Below are positions 45,147 to 52,816 of a DNA stretch of 64,000 nucleotides, piece after piece (positions within the stretch are counted from its first letter, which is position 1; each line of letters begins with the position of its first letter). The position numbers were made by a program, and so were the translations under genes. The stretch is from Hymenobacter radiodurans (GTDB taxonomy: Bacteria > Bacteroidota > Bacteroidia > Cytophagales > Hymenobacteraceae), in assembly GCF_004355185.1 (NCBI RefSeq), contig NZ_CP037922.1:310001-374000 (forward strand). Direction: 5' to 3'. The notes beneath the pieces are model-generated. The model was not told the DNA's origin and searched no databases. It saw only the letters and a program-made list of their open reading frames with translations.

Positions 45147-45758
45147 TCAATACGCGTTAAACAGGGCAGCTATAATGGCAACGGTTGCTACCGCTCCCGC
45201 AGCTATTCCTACGCCAAAGCCACCGGCTGCTTTGCCTAGCTTCTGCCGTTGGGCTTGCTTTTGATACCCACTCACATAGTTTGGGTCATTCAGTAATGCC
45301 TGATCAGGTACAATCATATTGTGGCGTTTGGGTGGGGTAGCAGCAATGGCGGCGCCCGTCGCTATACCGCCTAGCCCATACGCTGGCGTACTTAAGAACG
45401 TAGCTCCGGCAGTACCCCAGAAAACGCCTGTGGCTTTAAAATACCTTCGCGCATCTTCTCTTCCTAAGTCATTCATTTGCTGCGGAGTGCGTTCCACTCC
45501 AGACGAAGGGGTAGTAGTTGCGGCAGTCACAATTTCCTTAGTACCGTTGGCATAGCGAATCAGAAATACCTCGGTTGCAAGCAGATGTAGCGTGTCGGTG
45601 ATAGGGGGCTCGGTGGTGGGTACGTAGGCTATTTGAGTAGGCGTGATAGCCAGCACTCGAGCCTTCACCTCGTCGCCGTTGGTGCGGAGAATAGTGTCTT
45701 GGGCATGCACGCTTACTGTGACGCAAAAGAGAACGCAGCTAAGTAGAAAACAGCGCAT
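45147..45758 (-). CDS. Secreted protein with YANGTKE domain, paralogue 2
   Basis: A 203-residue protein with the same layout as its neighbour at 44493: signal peptide RCFLLSCVLFCVTVSVHA, domain DTILRTNGDEVKARVLAITP to ATEVFLIRYANGTKE, then GREDARRYFKATGVFWGT, a glycine-rich hydrophobic segment and VPDQALLNDPNYVSGYQKQA. The two are clearly tandem duplicates over their full length. The ATG at 45758 is used because a signal peptide starts there. Confidence 0.7.
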   Translation of the reverse strand: MRCFLLSCVLFCVTVSVHAQDTILRTNGDEVKARVLAITPTQIAYVPTTEPPITDTLHLLATEVFLIRYANGTKEIVTAATTTPSSGVERTPQQMNDLGREDARRYFKATGVFWGTAGATFLSTPAYGLGGIATGAAIAATPPKRHNMIVPDQALLNDPNYVSGYQKQAQRQKLGKAAGGFGVGIAAGAVATVAIIAALFNAY

Positions 45759-45799
45759 GTTGGTAGTTATCAAGTGGTGAGGTAGAAAGAAGCATGCGC

Positions 45800-46551
45800 T
45801 TAGCGCCGACGTGAATTAAAGCCGACCAGCAAGCTAAACCGGGCCCCTCCATTGCCGGGTACCACCGCGAAGTTCACCGGGAAGTTGATGCCATTTGAGC
45901 GAAAAGAGGTGCCGATAGCCAGCGCTACATTGGCGCTCACCGGTGTCAGATTTGGGCCCAATCCAAACTCAAACCCTTTTGGCCCCCTGATACCAACCAA
46001 CGCATTGATACTCGGAATAAACTTGCCTTGCTCTAAGCCACCTATCAACGGCACTATTTCCAGCAGGCCCGCCGTGCCGTTGGGCATCCGGAAGATGCGG
46101 GTTTCAAACTGCCAGCCAAATTGGGTAATAAAAGGGTTCAAATTGCGCAGATAACTGCCCTCGCGTGCTTTATCCAGCACGCCTTGCGATAGGATGGTAA
46201 ACCCAATACGCGGGCCATTCAAATGCACTTCCTCGTAGGCCGACGCTTCATCGCCGGGCACTACGGGGCCGGGCGCTGGGGGCGAGCCAGCAATAATCCG
46301 GGGGCATTTTGGTTGGGTCCCAGTACTTCTTTGGTGCCGTTGGCGTAGCGAATCATGAATACATCGGAGCGACGCACGGTGATAAGCGGACCGTCGGGGT
46401 TGTCGGTGCGCTTGTAGCGCACTTCGGTAGGGGTTAGCTCCAGAACTTTGACCTGAAGCTCCTCACCATTTTGCTTAGTCAGTAGGTCTTGGGCCTGCCC
46501 CGAAATGACCGTCATAGCCAGCACCAACAGAGAAAGTAGAAAGCGTTTCAT
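45800..46551 (-). CDS. Secreted protein with YANGTKE domain, paralogue 3, frame broken at 46300-46304
   Basis: The signal peptide KRFLLSLLVLAMTVISGQA and domain NGEELQVKVLELTPTEVRYK to SDVFMIRYANGTKE are homologous to the two genes downstream. The frame then breaks at NQNAPGLLLARPQ. One extra C gives NAPRIIAGSPPAPGPVVPGD and continues to 45800, for 250 residues. The second part (MPGDEASAYEEVHLNG, GLGPNLTPVSANVALAIG) is beta-rich and ends in FSLLVGFNSRRR, like an outer-membrane barrel, and differs from the C-termini of the other two. So the domain occurs with two different C-terminal parts. Confidence 0.68.
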
Positions 46552-46751
46552 ATAAATAGGCGGTGAAGTGAAATCCTGTCCGAAGGTGCCTACTTACCAG
46601 CTGAAAACACGAACCAATTTTTGCGATTATCAGACTTTTGAAACACTTGTTTTATGTCATAAAAATCTGATTAACAGTAATTATACACGTTAGAAAATTA
46701 GACTTTACAAAAAGCCCCCAACCACTATATTTAGTTTTTCTATCTGCCTCT

Positions 46752-48305
46752 ATGGATGACTTACGCACGACGCTGGTCACTTTCTCGCCCGAAGACCGCA
46801 AAGAGTTTGGCCGCTTCGTGCAGCGCCAGCGCAAAAAAGTGAATGGTCGCATGGACTCGCGCCTCTACGAGCTGCTGCTGCATGCTAAAGCATACTCAAC
46901 TGAGGACCTACTCGCCAAGCTCTATCCCGATGAGCCTAATGCAGTAGCTTACTATGCCTTGCGCAAGCGCCTGATGCGCCACCTCACCGATTTTTTGCTG
47001 CTGCGCCAGCGTCAGCTCGACCCCACGGCGGCATCGTCGGTGCGCGGTCAACTCACGCTGGCGCAGTACCTTTTTGACGTAGGCGTACCCCGCCTAGCCT
47101 GGAATATTCTGCGCAAAGCCGAAAAGCTGGCTCACCAGAACGAGCAGTATGAACTGCTAAACACTATTTATAATCTTCAGATTGCCCAGGCCAGCAGCGA
47201 GTATGCCGATGAACTGGCAGACATCATTCGCCGGCGGAACCACAATAAAAAGGCGGCCGACGAAGAGGAGCGCGCCGGTATTGCCGATAGCCTCATTCGG
47301 GAGCGGCTGCGCCAAGCCCGCAGCCGGGGCCGAGCCGGCGAGGCATTCGATGGAATTATGCGCGAGGTGCTACGCGAGTATGATTTGCAGGAAGCGTTTG
47401 CGCGCAGCCCGTCGTTGCTGTACCGACTCATGTCCATTGCCCGCAGCTCCATGCTGGTGCGCCGCGACTTTGTGTCATTTGCGCCGTTTGTGCGCCGCTG
47501 CTACACGCTTATGGAAAAGCGTCACGGCTTTCGGCCCGCCCACCGCTACTACCAACTGGGTCTGCTTTATATGATTGCGCACGCCCTGTACCGCTCGCGC
47601 CGCTTCACCGAGTCGGTGGCTTACCTAGAGCAATTGCGGGCGGCGCTCTACGCTGGCTCGCGCAGCTACATGGCCGATTTTTATCCGAAATACATCTTCC
47701 TGCTGGCTGCTAACTACTCCTTTCTGCGCCGTAATGCCGAGAGTATCAGCTTGCTGGAAAACTTGTTGGAGGGCCGCGAAGTAGCCTTGTCGGCTTCCGA
47801 CCAGCTCACGGCGCGGCTAGGATTAGGCTTTCACTACTTCGCCGAAAACCAGTTTGCCAAAACCAATCAGGTGCTCATCGGCATTGGTCGCTCCGATCAT
47901 TGGTGCGAGCAGAAAATGGGCGTGGAATGGGTGTTCAACAAAAACATGGGCGAGATGCTGGTGCAACTCGAACTCGGCAACTCCGACCTCGCCCTGAACC
48001 GCCTGCGCGCCATTGAGCGGGGCTTCCGAGAACGATTTGGCGAGGGCGGCCCATATCAATATGTGCTTTGCTATCTAAATTTAGTGCGCGAAATTCTGGA
48101 CGACCCCACTGCTTGCCGTCACCCTGGCTTTCTGGAGCGAGTTAGCCAGATGGCGGATGCCGTGCCCCTGGATAGCGAGCGGGAAGACCTACATGCCATG
48201 AGCTTCTACGCCTGGCTCAAGGCTCGCGCCTTGGGTCGACCTTACTACGACGTGCTGATGGAACTGTCCGGCGCTGGTCAGGCGCAGAAAAAAGAAATAG
48301 CATGA
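46752..48305 (+). CDS. Large helical protein, TPR-like, hypothetical
   Basis: A 517-residue soluble protein without signal peptide. It is rich in Arg, Leu and Ala and consists of helix pairs typical of TPR or HAT folds: GVPRLAWNILRKAEKLAHQN, ALYRSRRFTESVAYLEQLRA, FYPKYIFLLAANYSFLRR and GLGFHYFAENQFAKTNQVLI. No catalytic motif is seen, and no family is recognised. It starts at an ATG in a region with a strong hairpin only downstream. Possible roles are protein-protein scaffolding. Confidence 0.62.
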   Translation: MDDLRTTLVTFSPEDRKEFGRFVQRQRKKVNGRMDSRLYELLLHAKAYSTEDLLAKLYPDEPNAVAYYALRKRLMRHLTDFLLLRQRQLDPTAASSVRGQLTLAQYLFDVGVPRLAWNILRKAEKLAHQNEQYELLNTIYNLQIAQASSEYADELADIIRRRNHNKKAADEEERAGIADSLIRERLRQARSRGRAGEAFDGIMREVLREYDLQEAFARSPSLLYRLMSIARSSMLVRRDFVSFAPFVRRCYTLMEKRHGFRPAHRYYQLGLLYMIAHALYRSRRFTESVAYLEQLRAALYAGSRSYMADFYPKYIFLLAANYSFLRRNAESISLLENLLEGREVALSASDQLTARLGLGFHYFAENQFAKTNQVLIGIGRSDHWCEQKMGVEWVFNKNMGEMLVQLELGNSDLALNRLRAIERGFRERFGEGGPYQYVLCYLNLVREILDDPTACRHPGFLERVSQMADAVPLDSEREDLHAMSFYAWLKARALGRPYYDVLMELSGAGQAQKKEIA

Positions 48306-48309
48306 GTAA

Positions 48310-48347
48310 TAAAAAAGCCCCCCAGACCGGGTCTGGGGGCTTTTTTG
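48310..48347. terminator. Bidirectional intrinsic terminator (G6C-word pair)
   Basis: AAAAAAGCCCCCCAGACC and GGTCTGGGGGCTTTTTT arms, 4 bases after the TPR-like gene stop and before the convergent small lipoprotein gene. Confidence 0.92.
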
Positions 48348-48364
48348 TGAGCTAAAAGGCAGAA

Positions 48365-48649
48365 CTAGTCTTTCTTAGCAGGAACTTCTTCTACAAGCTT
48401 GTCAGCTTCTTTGTTCTGAACAACGGCAGTATCGCCAGCCTCAGGAGCAACTTCAGCTTTCACGTCAGCAGCAGCGTTGTCGGTTGCGTTTTCAACGGCG
48501 TCGCCAGCGTTTTCAACATTGTTAGCAGCATCGGTAGCAGCACCTTCGGCAGTAGCTTCGGCGCTTTTCTCAGTGCTCTCGGAGCAAGAAGCAAGAGCGA
48601 AAGGAGCGAAAGCGGCTAAAACGAGCAGAGATTTGAAAGAGAATTTCAT
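48365..48649 (-). CDS. Alanine-rich small lipoprotein, hypothetical
   Basis: A 94-residue protein with lipobox LASC (signal FKSLLVLAAFAPFALASC). The mature part is Ala/Glu/Asp-rich and helical, with heptad-like AATDAANNVENAGDAVENAT. It ends in the acidic-basic EADKLVEEVPAKKD. Similar short acidic lipoproteins occur in the order, but no family is assigned. Codon use is skewed to GCA/GCT repeats in the mature part. Confidence 0.7.
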   Translation of the reverse strand: MKFSFKSLLVLAAFAPFALASCSESTEKSAEATAEGAATDAANNVENAGDAVENATDNAAADVKAEVAPEAGDTAVVQNKEADKLVEEVPAKKD

Positions 48650-48877
48650 GGCTAAAAGGAGTATGTCGTGTGAATAGATACAGGCTTCATACCCTCACCC
48701 ACTAGAAAGTAACCCGCTGCCGCGCTAAAATTTCTAAAAAGGGAACATAGGCAGCGTAGGGGATGCTCCTTGGCTATGGTGAGGCCTGCACCGCAACCAA
48801 CACGAGTTTAAGCTTAACTTTTAGGTGCTGATGCCAGTATAGCAAGAACGTTCTTTCCTGACTTGCCTTTCTGACCT

Positions 48878-49279
48878 ATGGATTCCACCGCCCAAACCCC
48901 CCAAACTCCTCCCACGCCTACCATTCCGCTCGGCGTAACCGATCAGCAGAACGCCGCGCTCCTCGATGATACGCTGAAGCTGCTCAACGGCGGTGTTCCC
49001 GACCAAGCCGACAAGCATGGGTTGGCTGAAATTGACCGTTGGATAGAAGTACTCAGCGCTTCAGAGCGCACCGGTCTGGCCAAAATACTCCAGGAGATGA
49101 AAACCCTGCGCGAGCAGTTGATTGATGGCGATACCGAGAACCACGCCATTGCCGAAACGCTGGCGACATTGGGCGCCGAAGCCAATAAAGTGGCCGATGA
49201 AAGCAACAATCACTTCACCGCTTCTCTCAATCATTTAGGGAAAGTACTCATTAAGCTGGGCTCGTCGCTGTCGCGCTAG
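48878..49279 (+). CDS. Hypothetical helical protein
   Basis: A 133-residue soluble protein. A Thr/Pro-rich N-terminus (QTPQTPPTPTIPLG) precedes three or four amphipathic helices: ALLDDTLKLLNGGVPDQADK, GLAKILQEMKTLREQLIDGD and FTASLNHLGKVLIKLGSSLS. No family is recognised. The last helix ends in a Ser-rich segment. Probably structural or regulatory. It is followed by a strong terminator. Confidence 0.6.
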   Translation: MDSTAQTPQTPPTPTIPLGVTDQQNAALLDDTLKLLNGGVPDQADKHGLAEIDRWIEVLSASERTGLAKILQEMKTLREQLIDGDTENHAIAETLATLGAEANKVADESNNHFTASLNHLGKVLIKLGSSLSR

Positions 49280-49287
49280 TCATTGCT

Positions 49288-49344
49288 TTACTCACATAAA
49301 AAAGCCCCCCAACAGTAGTCTGGGGGGCTTTTTTATGTGAGTAA
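49288..49344 (+). terminator. Long intrinsic terminator (G6C-word pair, extended stem)
   Basis: TTACTCACAT plus AAAAAAGCCCCCC pairs with its complement to 49344. The stem is 23-24 bp long with a short loop, 8 bases after the upstream stop. Confidence 0.93.
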
Positions 49345-49401
49345 CTCTGCAAAAACCAGGTATGCGTTGGCACTAGAGGCAGCAACACGCGAGCCAGCGC
49401 C

Positions 49402-49409
49402 TATTTTTG
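49402..49409 (+). promoter_or_regulatory. TAnnTTTG -7 promoter element (49433 gene)
   Basis: TATTTTTG on the plus strand, 23 bases before the ATG at 49433. Confidence 0.5.
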
Positions 49410-49432
49410 CAGCCTCCATTTCCTTGTACTCT

Positions 49433-50449
49433 ATGTCAACCACTGCACCACCCGACCTCACGCTTTACGATCCTTTTGCCCGGATGCAGTTTGGCGACCA
49501 ACACTGCTTTTTGTGCGGTTCGCCTACCGATCCGGCCACCCATTCGGTACCGGTATTTGCGGACTGGCTACAGGAGCGTTACGGTTTGGCGGAGCGGCAG
49601 ATTTTGCTGCTCGACCAGAGTATCCGCTTCTACAAAGAGCTGCGTATTCCGTGCTGTCTGCGGTGTCGTACCCAATACGTTGAGCCCCTGGAGGCGCAAA
49701 TGCAGGAAACGGCCAAATTAGGCATAGCTGGATGGCAGGCGCTGCCTGAAAAAACGCTGTTTCTGTGGTTAGGCAAAATGTTCTACGGCATTCTGACCAC
49801 CGAGCTTCTCACCGAACTCGACCCGTTGGTAAAGCCGCGGTATCCGCTCGCCGAGAACGCGCAGATGTTCCGCCGATTTCAAGCGTTCTTTCAAACGTTT
49901 CAGGCCTTGCGCGTACCCATCGAGTTCGAAGACTTCACGCCAGCTTCCATCTTTATTCTGGAAACCGCTCCGCACGAAGACACCATCGCCTTTGAATACG
50001 ACGATGATCTGACTACAATGGTGTTCAGTATCAAACTCGATAATGTGGTACTGATGGCTTGCCTGATGGATAATGGCATCATTCGGCAGGCCATGCGCCA
50101 AGTGTACGCCGACGCACAACGTCCGCTACACCCTATTCAGGTGGCCGAGTACAAAGCCCGCGTATACTATGCGGCCTATCTGTTTGGCGTGATACCCGAC
50201 TATTTTGTGCGGCCGCAGCGGCCCGGCGACCAGCACCTGACCTACGATACGCTCATCGACGACGTGACGGGGGGCATTTTTGCACCTTGGCTAAACTCCG
50301 CCTACGCACAGTCATTGCAGGAAATGTGGAAGCGTTGGCAAATCCCCTATACCGCTATTCTAAGCGACCAGGATGAGCCGTTAAGCTTTCTGTATCAGCC
50401 CGATGGGAAGCCCCGCGAGATGATAATCTATACACCTGATTCAGAATAA
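49433..50449 (+). CDS. Hypothetical protein with N-terminal four-cysteine zinc-site pattern
   Basis: A 338-residue soluble protein. Near the N-terminus HCFLCGSPTD and, about 55 residues on, IPCCLRCRTQYVE form two CxxC pairs that could bind zinc, as in HNH-related or ribbon domains; no HNH histidine is evident. The rest is globular and acidic (FEDFTPASIFILETAPHEDT, EYDDDLTTMVFSIKLDNV). No family is recognised. The ATG at 49433 is chosen over an open frame further upstream because the MSTTAPPD start fits and the -7 element is just ahead. Confidence 0.62.
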   Translation: MSTTAPPDLTLYDPFARMQFGDQHCFLCGSPTDPATHSVPVFADWLQERYGLAERQILLLDQSIRFYKELRIPCCLRCRTQYVEPLEAQMQETAKLGIAGWQALPEKTLFLWLGKMFYGILTTELLTELDPLVKPRYPLAENAQMFRRFQAFFQTFQALRVPIEFEDFTPASIFILETAPHEDTIAFEYDDDLTTMVFSIKLDNVVLMACLMDNGIIRQAMRQVYADAQRPLHPIQVAEYKARVYYAAYLFGVIPDYFVRPQRPGDQHLTYDTLIDDVTGGIFAPWLNSAYAQSLQEMWKRWQIPYTAILSDQDEPLSFLYQPDGKPREMIIYTPDSE

Positions 50450-50483
50450 AAACAGGTAAGTCGGGGATTTTTGGGCGGGTAGC

Positions 50484-51002
50484 TTAGCTAGCCTGCCACT
50501 GTAACTCGGGCTTGGCCACGCGACTGATGCGTACGTTGTCCCACTTGCCGTAAAGCTTTTCGTCTTTATGCACCAGCAAATCGATGGTACGGCGCAGACG
50601 GCGATTCATTGTATCGTGTAGCACATACACGCCATCGAGCTTAGGAGAAATACCGGTAACGTGCACTAAGTCACCGTATTCGAATTTGCCACCATTCTGC
50701 TTAAGCATGTCGCGCGATAAGGCTATCCAGCGGTCTTTGCTGGAATGATTGCGCTTGATGCGAGAATTATCAGCTGTAATTAGTGGATCAGAGTCGGTTT
50801 GTCCGGGCTCGGCCCAATACACGGTGGCCGTTACTTTATAACCGGGTAAGCGACGGGGTAAAACAGCAGCTACGGGCGCTGGTGAGTCAAATATAATGTG
50901 CCGGGGTGTCAGGTTGGCAACCGCGGGGGTAAGCGGAAGGGGAGCGGAGGTACTGGTTTGGGGAGGAAAAAGGAAGGTTAAGATGAATAACGCAATAGAC
51001 AT
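50484..51002 (-). CDS. Exported protein with 3D/RlpA-like barrel domain
   Basis: A 172-residue protein with an N-terminal hydrophobic segment (SIALFILTFLFPPQT). The C-terminal domain reads VTATVYWAEPGQTDSDPLIT, then KDRWIALSRDMLKQNGGKFE, YGDLVHVTGISPKLDGVYVL and the His/Asp-containing HDTMNRRLRRTIDLLV. This is the order of motifs of a double-psi beta-barrel like the 3D or RlpA families, which act on peptidoglycan. The match is partial, and the role as a lytic enzyme is inference. Confidence 0.6.
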   Translation of the reverse strand: MSIALFILTFLFPPQTSTSAPLPLTPAVANLTPRHIIFDSPAPVAAVLPRRLPGYKVTATVYWAEPGQTDSDPLITADNSRIKRNHSSKDRWIALSRDMLKQNGGKFEYGDLVHVTGISPKLDGVYVLHDTMNRRLRRTIDLLVHKDEKLYGKWDNVRISRVAKPELQWQAS

Positions 51003-51408
51003 GACAGTTGATCTGGTGACTCTTCTACTCGCCCGAAGAGGATGGGCCGCCCGCGCATTTATGCGGACGAAAAGTTTTAACCCTCACTTATCGCAAAAGG
51101 TTGCAACCCCTTCTAGTTAGTAGACGAGTAGTGGCTTGAAGGGGATGAAATGGCTGTTTTTAGCAGTAAATAAATTTATAATTGACTCAATCTAATATTT
51201 ATTGATTGGTTTAGCGCTATTGTCCCCAAATCTTATAAGTGACAGGAGAAGGCGTTGCCCAGATTGGTTCAAGCCTGATACGCTGGCAGTGAAGGACAGA
51301 ACTAGGGAAAAACCTGGCCTCTTTGGAGCCGTAAGCAAGCTTAGCCCGACGACAAGGTACCGGGTACTTACTCACCAAAGCATCCTGCACATTTCTACTC
51401 TTATCACT
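51003..51408. other. Gene-free stretch of 406 bases
   Basis: It lies between the divergent 3D-like and yellow-like genes. The first part has a short palindromic CCGCCCGCGCATTTATGCGG region; the second is AT-rich with no TAnnTTTG near the right start. The frame of the downstream gene is open for its last 207 bases, but without a likely start. I see no RNA gene or repeat. Confidence 0.5.
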
Positions 51409-52599
51409 ATGGATATTACTGCTTCGTCTGCGCTGTGGCGTACCGCTGCCTCACTCTGCACCTCATTGTTATTAATAGGTGGAGCTAGTTGTTCATCGCC
51501 TTCGGGTGAAACGGCCTCTACTGAAACCAACTCAGACTCTACGGCTACTAGCCAAGCCGTTGCCCCGGCCAACTCGCCGCTTCAAGTAGTAACTGAGTTT
51601 CGCGAGCCTCAGATTGTAGGAGTGGCCGTCGCGCCTGATGGGCGAGTATTTGGCGTTTTTCCGCGGTGGGACAATAATCCCGTTAATCCCATTGCAGTCG
51701 TTGGAACTGATGGCTCCGTGAAGCCTTATCCCGATGCCAGTTGGTGTATGTGGAATGACTCGGTGCGCAATGAGCCTCAAAAGCATTGGATCTGTCCGCA
51801 GAGTGTATACGTCGATCAAACTGGTATGCTATGGGTACTCGATCCGGCCGCGCCCGGTCTGAAAGCTACTGTACCCGGCGGCCCCAAACTGGTTAAGATT
51901 GATCCTAAAACCAATAAGGTTGTACAAAACATCAGTTTTCCGGCATCAGTAGCACCCCGTAAGTCTTATCTGAATGACGTGCGCATTGACACCCAGCGCA
52001 ACTTCGCTTACATCACCGAGTCAGGGATGGGTGCCATTGTAGTAGTCGACCTGAAAAATGGTAGCTCCCGTCGACTGTTGGCCGATCACCCGTCTGTGCA
52101 TCCAGAGCCGGGCCTAACCTTGAAAGCAGACGGCCACCCCATGATTGATCCGATGGGTAAGCCCATGGCTCTGCACGCCGATGGTATTGCCCTAAGCCGA
52201 GATGGTGAATACTTATACTGGTCGCCACTCACCAGCCATTCACTTTATCGCATCAAAACCGAGGCGCTTCGCAACGCCGCGCTATCCTCAGCTCAACTGG
52301 GCAACCAAGTAGAGAAAGTTGGCACTATTCCCGCCACCGACGGTATGGAGATCGATGCCAAAAACAACGTTTATCTAACGTCTTTTGAAAATAACGCCAT
52401 CGTGCGGCGTACGCCGGCTGGTAAGCTGGAAACAATAGCAAAGGAGCCGCGCTTGCAGTGGCCCGACACTTATGCAATTACGGCTAATGGTGACTTGTAT
52501 TTTACAACTTCAGCCATTCACAAAACACCTACCTGGAACAAAGGAGTAGGCAAGCAGGATCAGCCTTACCGCATTTTTAAGACAGTTCTTCCGCAATAA
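51409..52599 (+). CDS. Yellow/major royal jelly-like beta-propeller lipoprotein
   Basis: A 396-residue protein with lipobox GGASC, followed by a Ser/Thr-rich linker. The propeller has the repeat blocks FREPQIVGVAVAPDGRVFGV, VYVDQTGMLWVLDPAAPG, YLNDVRIDTQRNFAYITESG, then HADGIALSRDGEYLYWSPLT and VEKVGTIPATDGMEIDAKNN. These match the MRJP/yellow family found in many bacteria and insects; the ligand is not known. The ATG at 51409 is chosen because the signal peptide starts there. Confidence 0.8.
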   Translation: MDITASSALWRTAASLCTSLLLIGGASCSSPSGETASTETNSDSTATSQAVAPANSPLQVVTEFREPQIVGVAVAPDGRVFGVFPRWDNNPVNPIAVVGTDGSVKPYPDASWCMWNDSVRNEPQKHWICPQSVYVDQTGMLWVLDPAAPGLKATVPGGPKLVKIDPKTNKVVQNISFPASVAPRKSYLNDVRIDTQRNFAYITESGMGAIVVVDLKNGSSRRLLADHPSVHPEPGLTLKADGHPMIDPMGKPMALHADGIALSRDGEYLYWSPLTSHSLYRIKTEALRNAALSSAQLGNQVEKVGTIPATDGMEIDAKNNVYLTSFENNAIVRRTPAGKLETIAKEPRLQWPDTYAITANGDLYFTTSAIHKTPTWNKGVGKQDQPYRIFKTVLPQ

Positions 52600-52626
52600 T
52601 TGCTGGGTTGTATTAGCTTATTTATT

Positions 52627-52657
52627 AAAGCCTTTCCTCACTTTGAGGAAGGGCTTT
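52627..52657 (+). terminator. Hairpin terminator of the yellow-like gene
   Basis: AAAGCCTTTCCTCA and TGAGGAAGGGCTTT arms with one mismatch, followed by CCTTTTATTTT. Confidence 0.8.
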
Positions 52658-52782
52658 CCTTTTATTTTGAATAGATTGGCTTCACCGCAAAACGTAACGA
52701 TTGCGGTCTAAAAAGTAATCGGTTGAATTACAGGCGTATTTGTGGAACCGAATATGGGTTTTTAGCTTTGTGCTAAGCTGTA

Positions 52783-52790
52783 TACATTTG
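52783..52790 (+). promoter_or_regulatory. TAnnTTTG -7 promoter element (sucA)
   Basis: TACATTTG on the plus strand, 26 bases before the ATG at 52817. Confidence 0.55.
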
Positions 52791-52816
52791 CCCTGACTCA
52801 CTTAGCTCCTTTACAG

